A stretch of 7,031 nt of DNA from a bacterium (GTDB lineage Bacteria; Patescibacteriota; Patescibacteriia; UBA2591; JAGGZP01). The stretch spans positions 1-7,031 of the forward strand of contig JAGGZP010000063.1 of NCBI GenBank assembly GCA_021161965.1. Direction: 5' to 3'. The notes under the pieces are model-generated. The model did not search any database. It had not been told where the DNA came from and worked only from the letters and a program-made list of their open reading frames with translations. Shown here piece after piece: positions 1 through 5,441 of the stretch. How positions within the stretch are numbered: the first letter of the stretch is position 1; every line of letters starts with the position of its first letter. A program made the position numbers and the translations under genes.

Positions 1-2
1 AA

Positions 3-1088
3 TTAAGAGAACTAGAAAAAAGATTATTTAAAATAGAAGTATTTTTGGAATTAAATAAACTACCAAAAAAAGTTAAAGATTTAGAAAAAAGGACTTTAGA
101 AGTCAATTTTTGGAAAGACAAGATAAGGGCAAGAAAAATAAATCAAGAGATAAGTAATTTAAAAGAGAAAATTAATTCTTGGCAAAGAATTAAAAATAAA
201 TTAAACGATTTAATAGAAATTGCCAAATTAGATAAAATAGATAAAGATGTTAATTTGAGAAAAGAAATAGAGAAAGAAATAAAAGAAATAGAAAAAGAAA
301 TAGAAAAATTTGAAATGTATACTTTCTTGAATGCAAGATATGACAAAAATAATGCAATTCTTTCAATTTATGCCGGCGCTGGTGGCGATGATGCCCAGGA
401 TTGGGCAGAAATACTTTTGAGAATGTATTTAAGATTTTGTAAAAAAAGAAATTGGGAGACAAAAATTATCGACAAATCTTCTGGGCAAAAAGCGGGAATA
501 AAAAGTGTGACAATTGAGGTTGAGGGCGAATATGCTTATGGATTTTTAAAAGGAGAATCTGGTGTTCACCGATTGGTAAGAATATCTCCTTTTGATGCCG
601 AAAAAATGCGCCATACTTCATTTGCTTTAGTTCAGGTTTTACCAGAAATAGAAGACGTAAAGGTTGAAATTAATCCTTCTGATTTAAGAATTGATACGTT
701 TTTAGCTTCAGGGCACGGTGGCCAATATATTCAAAAAAACAAAACAGCAGTTCGAATTGTTCATTTACCAACAAAAATTACTGTAACTTGTCAGTCAGAA
801 AGGTCACAGCATCAGAATAAAGAAAGAGCTTTAAAAATTTTGTATTCAAAAGTTTATCAATATCAACAAAGTAAAAAAGAGGAAGAAAAAGCACGTTTAA
901 GAGGGGAATTTAAATCTGCTTCCTGGGGGAATCAAATTAGGTCTTACGTTCTTCATCCTTATAAAATGGTAAAAGATTATCGTACTGGCTACGAGACAAA
1001 AGATGTTGAGAAAATATTAGATGGTAATTTAAATGAGATAATTGAATCTTATTTGAAAAATCCGATTAATTTAAAACAGGGGAATTAA
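3..1088 (+). CDS. prfB: Peptide chain release factor 2 (RF2), 5' end outside window
   Basis: RF2 recognises UAA and UGA in the ribosomal A site and triggers peptidyl-tRNA hydrolysis. Counting from the TTG at 45, the order is: a Lys/Glu-rich helical domain 1 (to about residue 92), the core with GAGGDDAQDW (111-120), the SPF stop-codon motif at 181-183 in RISPFDAEKMRHTSF, and the catalytic GGQ at 225-227 in SGHGGQ. SPF, rather than the PxT of RF1, makes it RF2. The reading frame is open back to base 3, giving 14 more codons and 361 in all, against about 365 usual for the family, so the true start probably lies just off the left edge. The TTG at 45 has no Shine-Dalgarno sequence and would remove conserved N-terminal helix, so I do not accept it as the start. 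Odd points are the variant residues around GGQ (GHGGQYIQ against the common GAGGQHVN) and no sign of the programmed frameshift. It ends in a terminator shared with the convergent neighbour. Confidence 0.96.
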   Translation, partial: LRELEKRLFKIEVFLELNKLPKKVKDLEKRTLEVNFWKDKIRARKINQEISNLKEKINSWQRIKNKLNDLIEIAKLDKIDKDVNLRKEIEKEIKEIEKEIEKFEMYTFLNARYDKNNAILSIYAGAGGDDAQDWAEILLRMYLRFCKKRNWETKIIDKSSGQKAGIKSVTIEVEGEYAYGFLKGESGVHRLVRISPFDAEKMRHTSFALVQVLPEIEDVKVEINPSDLRIDTFLASGHGGQYIQKNKTAVRIVHLPTKITVTCQSERSQHQNKERALKILYSKVYQYQQSKKEEEKARLRGEFKSASWGNQIRSYVLHPYKMVKDYRTGYETKDVEKILDGNLNEIIESYLKNPINLKQGN

Positions 1089-1101
1089 TCCCCTGTTTTT
1101 T
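1071..1101. terminator. Bidirectional intrinsic terminator shared by convergent genes
   Basis: A perfect 11-bp stem is formed by 1073-1083 (AAAACAGGGGA) and 1089-1099 (TCCCCTGTTTT), with a 5-base ATTAA loop at 1084-1088. A run of six T follows on the plus strand (1096-1101). On the minus strand the hairpin ends in TTTTAA, so it can stop transcription from both sides. The stem arms are the last sense codons of prfB (K-Q-G-N) and of the minus-strand gene (K-T-G-D), and both TAA stops lie in the loop. Termination is inferred from structure. Confidence 0.9.
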
Positions 1102-1501
1102 GTTTAAATTTTTTTAAAAAGATTGTTTTGCTTGTTTCTGTTCCAATAAACAGCGATATCACTGGGATTGCTATCTGCTTTAATAAATTTGGTACAGTAA
1201 ATTTGCCTGGGAAAATGCTGGCTAATATGCCTGTTAAAACAACTGAGCCAACAATTAAGTAAACATATATTTCTCCCATTCTATCAGAGAATATATTCGC
1301 CTTCCATCGTAATGTTTCTTTATGCCCGGTATATAATGTTAACATTGACAAATAAAACCACATTAGGAAACTATCAACTTTTATTTTGTATCCGAAAAAT
1401 TGTAGATAAGCAAAAGCAATCATTACAAGTGTTAGGATGTGAAATATAATCAAAATAGATCTAAATCCTCGAGAATCAGTTGGTTTATTTAACTTCCCCA
1501 T
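1085..1501 (-). CDS. Small multi-pass membrane protein, unknown function
   Basis: A 138-residue protein that I cannot assign to a named family. Hydrophobic stretches suggest four membrane segments at about residues 14-36, 44-59, 77-97 and 105-122, joined by short basic loops, so it should sit in the cytoplasmic membrane. A polar loop after the second segment (YTGHKETLRW, 57-66) looks like the most conserved part and could be a family signature. No catalytic motif is visible. The ATG start is firm: an AGGAGG lies 4 nt upstream and a consensus promoter precedes it, so it can be transcribed independently of the antiporter 129 bases upstream. Its stop codon overlaps that of the convergent prfB, and its last codons form one arm of the shared terminator. 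The gene is well supported; its role is unknown. Confidence 0.85.
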   Translation of the reverse strand: MGKLNKPTDSRGFRSILIIFHILTLVMIAFAYLQFFGYKIKVDSFLMWFYLSMLTLYTGHKETLRWKANIFSDRMGEIYVYLIVGSVVLTGILASIFPGKFTVPNLLKQIAIPVISLFIGTETSKTIFLKKFKQKTGD

Positions 1502-1505
1502 TTTT

Positions 1506-1511
1506 CCTCCT
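1506..1511 (-). promoter_or_regulatory. Strong Shine-Dalgarno site of the small membrane protein gene
   Basis: The minus strand reads AGGAGG followed by AAAA and ATG, a full anti-16S match at a 4-nt spacing. It fixes the start at 1501. It is the only strong ribosome-binding site in the window; the four genes of the upstream run lack one. Confidence 0.85.
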
Positions 1512-1525
1512 TTTTGAATGTTTTT

Positions 1526-1553
1526 ATTATAAAATTTGTAAAAAATTTGTCAA
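1526..1553 (-). promoter_or_regulatory. Sigma-70-type promoter for the small membrane protein gene
   Basis: On the minus strand a perfect -35 TTGACA (1553-1548) is separated by 16 bases from a perfect -10 TATAAT (1531-1526). Transcription should start near 1519, giving a leader of roughly 18 nt that contains the AGGAGG. Both hexamers match consensus and the placement before a gene with a good ribosome-binding site is right. Not tested experimentally. Confidence 0.8.
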
Positions 1554-1563
1554 GCTTTTGAGT

Positions 1564-1587
1564 AGTATTATCGAAATTATTATCGAA
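1564..1587. repeat. Tandem 12-bp repeat upstream of promoter
   Basis: Two adjacent 12-base units, 1564-1575 and 1576-1587, match at 11 of 12 positions and share ATTATCGAA. They lie about 45-68 bases upstream of the predicted transcription start of the small membrane protein gene, just beyond its -35 box. A regulator-binding site or a replication-slippage duplication are both possible. Confidence 0.55.
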
Positions 1588-1597
1588 GTTTGACTTT

Positions 1598-1613
1598 GAT
1601 AGTTAGATAGTTA
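1598..1613. repeat. Perfect tandem 8-bp repeat in intergenic gap
   Basis: GATAGTTA occurs twice without a gap (1598-1605 and 1606-1613), between the antiporter stop at 1631 and the 12-bp repeats. No function can be assigned. The remaining bases of the 129-base gap (1502-1630) hold the promoter and ribosome-binding site listed separately and an imperfect inverted repeat (1579-1589 with 1593-1603) that lacks a following T-run. Confidence 0.5.
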
Positions 1614-1630
1614 ATCCTGGATTGGCTTAT

Positions 1631-2599
1631 TTAACCTCGTTTAATTATGTAGTAAAGATAGAAAATGTAAAGAAAAATAAATATTACTCCCTGCCACCTT
1701 TCTAAAATACTTTTTTTACCGATAAACATAAAAATAAAAAATAAAAATGTTATTCCGATTAAGAAGAGCATATCAAACACTAATCTTTGGGGAACGAAAA
1801 TTGGCTTAATTGCTGCAGTAATTCCGAGAATTAAAAATATATTAAATATATTTGAACCAATTGTATTACCAATAGCTAGATCAGCTGATTTTTTTCGAAT
1901 AGCGACAATTGCTGTAACTAATTCTGGTAATGAGGTCCCCAAAGCGATAATTGTTGCTGAAACTAAAAATGTACTTAAACCGAGAGCACGAGCAATTTTT
2001 ACTGCCCCATTAACTGTCCATTGGCCACCAAAATAAAGGAGAATCATACCACCGATAATCATTAAAGCTATGACGCCTGGTTTATATTTTTTTATTTCTA
2101 TTTTTTTCGTCTCTAATTGCGTCCCCTTTTTTTTGATTGCTTCGAAAATGTAATGAATAAAGACAGCGAACATAAGGAGACAAATAAGACCGTCACCCCT
2201 TGTTAGGGCAGATAACTCCAATTTACTTATTAATCTATCAGCACTAGCAAGAAATAAAATAGATGCAGCCAACAAGCTAAATGGAATTTCTTTCCAAACA
2301 GTTGAACGGGGCAAATGAATTGGTTTGATAATCGCAACCAAGCCAAGAATTAATGAAATGTTGGCAATATTTGAACCAAGAATATTACCTAGGGCGATAT
2401 TAGTATCTCCGTTTATTGCTGAAAAAACATTAACAATAAATTCAGGCATTGATGTCCCAAAAGCAACAATAGTTAATCCAATTATTAAAGTTGGCATGCC
2501 TAATCTTTTTGCTAAAGATGCTGAACCATCAACTAAATAGTCAGCCCCTTTAACTAAAAAGATCAATCCAATGATGAATAAAATAATATAGGCAGGCAT
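1631..2599 (-). CDS. Calcium/sodium antiporter, CaCA family (YrbG-like)
   Basis: A 322-residue integral membrane exchanger expected to move Ca2+ out against Na+ (or a related cation pair) at the cytoplasmic membrane. The two inverted alpha repeats that define the family are intact: GTSMPE at residues 48-53 with GSN at 75-77, and GTSLPE at 221-226 with GSN at 248-250. Glu53 and Glu226 correspond to conserved cation-binding acidic residues of the family. About ten hydrophobic segments surround a short charged cytoplasmic-type loop (about 155-173, rich in Lys), the usual two-halves plan; length is normal. The start MPAYIILFIIG fits other members. It begins 5 nt after the alaS stop with no Shine-Dalgarno sequence, so translation is probably coupled. 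I see no convincing intrinsic terminator after its stop. The ion pair cannot be settled from sequence, and it could be K+-dependent. Confidence 0.93.
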   Translation of the reverse strand: MPAYIILFIIGLIFLVKGADYLVDGSASLAKRLGMPTLIIGLTIVAFGTSMPEFIVNVFSAINGDTNIALGNILGSNIANISLILGLVAIIKPIHLPRSTVWKEIPFSLLAASILFLASADRLISKLELSALTRGDGLICLLMFAVFIHYIFEAIKKKGTQLETKKIEIKKYKPGVIALMIIGGMILLYFGGQWTVNGAVKIARALGLSTFLVSATIIALGTSLPELVTAIVAIRKKSADLAIGNTIGSNIFNIFLILGITAAIKPIFVPQRLVFDMLFLIGITFLFFIFMFIGKKSILERWQGVIFIFLYIFYLYYIIKRG

Positions 2600-2604
2600 A
2601 CATT

Positions 2605-4404
2605 TTATTCTATAATTGTTGCTTTAATTCTTCTAATCCCAGCGCCGGCCGATTTCTCTTTTAATATTTTAAACTTACCGATTTCCCCTGTACGTTTTAC
2701 ATGCGGACCGGCACAAATTTCTTTGCTAAAATTACCAATAGTATAAACTTTAACAATTTTTGGGTATCTTTCTTTAAAAAATGCTAATGCCCCAGATTTT
2801 ATTGCATTTTCATAAGACATTTCTTCAACTTTTATTGGTAAGTCCTCTTTTATTTTCTGATTAACTAAATTTTCGACTTTTTCTATTTCTTCTTTTGTCA
2901 ATTTTTTGGGATGGGTAAAATCGAATCTTAATCTTTCTGGATTTATATCGCTTCCGGCTTGCTGAATATGGTTGCCTAGAATTTGTCGCAGGGCAGCTTG
3001 TAATAAATGTGTTGCTGTATGTAGTTTTGTTGCTTTTATTTTTGCTTTCTCATCTTTTATTGCATAGATATTGTGTCCACCAAATTTTTTTTCTACGCCA
3101 GCACGAGATATTTCCTGATGTTTTTTAAATTTTTCTCGAAAACTTTTCTCATCAACATTTAGACCTCTTTCTTTTGCTAGTTCTTTCGTTAATTCAAAAG
3201 GAAATCCATAAGTGTCGTAAAGATGAAAGACATATTCTGGATCAATATTCTTTTTATTTTTATTAATAGTTTCCTTAGCAATTTTATTAAATTTTTTTAG
3301 TCCGAGTAATAATGTTTTTTCAAACTTTTCTTCCTCGTTTTGAACTATTGTCAAAATGTCATTTTCTTTGTGCTTAAGCTCAGGATAGAGAAACGAATAT
3401 TGATTAATAACAATTTGAGATAAGGGAATTAAAAAGTTTTTTGGCATATCAATTGTTTTCCCAAAACGAATTACTCGCCGTAACAATCTTCTTAAGATAT
3501 AACCGCGATCTTCTTTACTTGGGAAAATGCCGTCAGCAATTAGAAAACAACTTGCACGAATATGATCGGCGATAATTCTAAAAGGTTTTTTATTATTTTC
3601 ATAAGATTTTCCTGATAACTCGGAGATTTTTTTAATTAGAGGTAGAAATAAGTCAGTTTCGTAGTCAGATTCTTTACTTTCTAAAACTGCGGTTAATCTC
3701 TCTAAACCAGCACCAGTATCAACATTTTTTGCCGGCAATTTACTAAAGGTTTCGTCAACATTTTTTTTATACTCCATAAAAACTAAATTCCAAATTTCGA
3801 CAAAACGCCCACAATGGCAACCTGGGCCACAATTTGATAAATCGCATTTCTTTGTCCTAAATTTTTCTCCGCGGTCGTAATAGATTTCGCTACAAGGACC
3901 ACAAGGCCCAGTTGTAGAAACTGGACCCCAAAAATTGTCCTCCATTCCAAATTCAAGAATTCGTTCGCGAGGAATACCGTTTCTCATCCAAATCTCGATT
4001 GACTCCGTATCTTTTTTAATATCATTATTTCCTTTAAAGACAGTTACCCAAATTTTGTCCTTTTTTAAACCGTATTTTCCAACTAATAAATCAAGCGACC
4101 ATTTAATTGCTTTTTCTTTAAAATAATCACCAAAAGACCAGTTGCCGAGCATTTCAAAAAATGTATGATGAAATTCATCACCAACTTTATCAATATCTGA
4201 TGTTCGAAAACATTTTTGGTAAGAACAGGCACGCGGATAAGGTGGGATAGTTTCTCCGGAAAGATAAGGAATAAATTGTTGCATCCCTGCTGAAGTAAAA
4301 AGCACGGTTGGATCAGCAGGGATTAAAGAAGAAGAAGGAATAATTTTGTGGTCCAATTGTTTAAAGAAATTAATAAAAATTTTTCTAACCTCGTTACTGT
4401 TCAT
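2605..4404 (-). CDS. alaS: Alanyl-tRNA synthetase, compact form without C-Ala domain
   Basis: It charges tRNA-Ala with alanine in the cytoplasm. Class II features: the DPTVLFTSAGMQQF region (31-44), motif 2 around RACSYQKCFRTSDIDKVG (58-75), GNWSFGDYF (87-95) and motif 3 GAGLERL (231-237). The editing domain is present with HTATH (His462, His466) and CAGPH (Cys564, His568), the HxxxH/CxxxH zinc site that clears mischarged Ser/Gly. The chain is 599 residues against about 875 in E. coli. It stops right after the editing domain (GAGIRRIKAT), so the C-Ala/DHHA1 domain is absent. Only about 30 residues separate the tRNA-recognition part from HTATH, where E. coli has about 110, so the beta-barrel is missing too. 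A Cys cluster (187, 192, 196, 198) just before EIWN may bind metal. The start MNSNEVRKIF fits the family. It overlaps the upstream gene by 11 nt and has no Shine-Dalgarno, implying coupling. The neighbouring gene starts directly after, so this is not a frameshifted longer gene. Confidence 0.96.
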   Translation of the reverse strand: MNSNEVRKIFINFFKQLDHKIIPSSSLIPADPTVLFTSAGMQQFIPYLSGETIPPYPRACSYQKCFRTSDIDKVGDEFHHTFFEMLGNWSFGDYFKEKAIKWSLDLLVGKYGLKKDKIWVTVFKGNNDIKKDTESIEIWMRNGIPRERILEFGMEDNFWGPVSTTGPCGPCSEIYYDRGEKFRTKKCDLSNCGPGCHCGRFVEIWNLVFMEYKKNVDETFSKLPAKNVDTGAGLERLTAVLESKESDYETDLFLPLIKKISELSGKSYENNKKPFRIIADHIRASCFLIADGIFPSKEDRGYILRRLLRRVIRFGKTIDMPKNFLIPLSQIVINQYSFLYPELKHKENDILTIVQNEEEKFEKTLLLGLKKFNKIAKETINKNKKNIDPEYVFHLYDTYGFPFELTKELAKERGLNVDEKSFREKFKKHQEISRAGVEKKFGGHNIYAIKDEKAKIKATKLHTATHLLQAALRQILGNHIQQAGSDINPERLRFDFTHPKKLTKEEIEKVENLVNQKIKEDLPIKVEEMSYENAIKSGALAFFKERYPKIVKVYTIGNFSKEICAGPHVKRTGEIGKFKILKEKSAGAGIRRIKATIIE

Positions 4405-5416
4405 ATTTATTAAATAAATATCTTCTTAACTTAAATAAACCGTAATTTAAGTAATGAGTAAGAATGAAAATTCCTAAACTTACAAAAACAATATGATAAA
4501 TTCTTAAAATTAAGCTAGCAGCAATAGCAATATTTGAAGGAATATTAAATAATTTAAATGACAAAATATAAGCACCCTCAAATGTCCCTAAACTTGCTGG
4601 AATAGGAACAAAAGTAGAAAGAACGGCAAAAACTCTAATGATAAGCAGTTTAACTATTGAGAGATTATACCCTAAATAAAGTAATAATAATTTTAATTGA
4701 AGAATAGATACAATCCAGACCAAGAAAGATAAAAAAACTGCCAAAAAGAATTTTTTTGGTGATTTTCTTAGAAAAAGTTTTGCTTCTTTGATAAGAAAGT
4801 GGATTTTTTCAACAATCTTTATTTTCTTGTTTTTATAATTTATCTTATCCAAACGGAATGATTTTATAAGAAATATAAAAATTTTCTCTAGACCAATTAC
4901 CTTAATCAAAAGATAGAGGATTAAAAAGACTAAAACAGCTAAGAGAAGTAAAAATATTCCCCAAGTTGAATTTCTAAAAAAGATAAGCAAAATCCCTGCT
5001 AAAGATAAAAAGACAAAACTACCAGAGAAATCTGCAAACCGATCAATTAATATTGAGTTAAGACTTTTGTTTAAAGGTATGCCTCTATCTTTCTTTAAAA
5101 TATAAATTCGAAAACCTTCTCCACCAAGATACATAATTGGCGTTAAATAACTTATTGTGTAACCTGAAAACATTGCTCGGATAATACTCGAATATGGTAT
5201 CTTATAACCAATAAGCGTTTCCAATATTAATTTCCAACGGAAAAATGTAATTGTAAAGATAAAAATTGAAAATAAAAAGATTATAACAATTTGCCAATAT
5301 TTTAATTTAACTAATTGATGAACAATATTTACTAAACCAATCCGCTGATAGAACCAGATTAAAAGAGCAGAACCGATAAAAAAAGAAGTGATTATAGAAA
5401 TATATTTTTTTTCCAT
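4394..5416 (-). CDS. Flippase-like membrane protein (LPG-synthase TM / UPF0104 family)
   Basis: A 340-residue polytopic membrane protein. It resembles the flippase half of lysylphosphatidylglycerol synthase MprF and the stand-alone UPF0104 proteins (PF03706-type). Family hallmarks: RW at 60-61, the SGYTISYLTPIMYLGGEGFR region (84-103) with the Gly-Gly-Glu and Arg, DRFAD (125-129), and near the C-terminus FVPIPASLGTFEG (269-281). Hydrophobic segments lie at about 4-24, 41-60, 130-148, 152-172, 222-248, 253-270 and 296-321, with a basic loop around 186-222. There is no soluble aminoacyl-transferase (DUF2156) domain, so it cannot by itself aminoacylate lipid. Transport of a polar lipid or lipid-linked glycan across the membrane is inferred. 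It starts 25 nt after the ATPase gene without a clear Shine-Dalgarno and its end overlaps alaS by 11 nt. Family confidence is high, substrate unknown. Confidence 0.87.
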   Translation of the reverse strand: MEKKYISIITSFFIGSALLIWFYQRIGLVNIVHQLVKLKYWQIVIIFLFSIFIFTITFFRWKLILETLIGYKIPYSSIIRAMFSGYTISYLTPIMYLGGEGFRIYILKKDRGIPLNKSLNSILIDRFADFSGSFVFLSLAGILLIFFRNSTWGIFLLLLAVLVFLILYLLIKVIGLEKIFIFLIKSFRLDKINYKNKKIKIVEKIHFLIKEAKLFLRKSPKKFFLAVFLSFLVWIVSILQLKLLLLYLGYNLSIVKLLIIRVFAVLSTFVPIPASLGTFEGAYILSFKLFNIPSNIAIAASLILRIYHIVFVSLGIFILTHYLNYGLFKLRRYLFNKYEQ

Positions 5417-5441
5417 TTTTACTAGATTTTAGTCTTTCAAA

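Noticed and set aside
45..47. TTG as the true start of prfB
   Set aside because: It has no Shine-Dalgarno, the same frame is open upstream to base 3 with RF2-like helical sequence, and starting here would lose the N-terminal helix found in RF2 proteins.
143..462. Minus-strand open frames opposite prfB
   Set aside because: Low-complexity Phe/Ser/Leu-rich translations of the Lys/Glu-rich prfB coding strand, with no start signal and no protein-like motifs.
1583..1599. Hairpin TCGAAGT-TTG-ACTTTGA as an intrinsic terminator for the antiporter operon
   Set aside because: It is A+T-rich, is mismatched in the minus-strand transcript and is not followed by a U-run on that strand.
1613..1623. Short palindrome AATCC-T-GGATT
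   Set aside because: The one-base loop cannot form a stable hairpin, and the length is expected by chance.
2325..2540. Plus-strand open frame opposite the antiporter gene
   Set aside because: Mirror frame of a well-supported family gene, with no ribosome-binding site.
3935..4126. Plus-strand open frame opposite alaS
   Set aside because: It lies wholly inside the conserved AlaRS catalytic domain on the other strand and has no initiation signal.
2605..4404. alaS as a truncated pseudogene
   Set aside because: All catalytic and editing motifs are intact, the frame is unbroken, it ends in a normal TAA after a complete editing domain, and the adjoining gene begins 5 nt later. This fits a compact form rather than decay.
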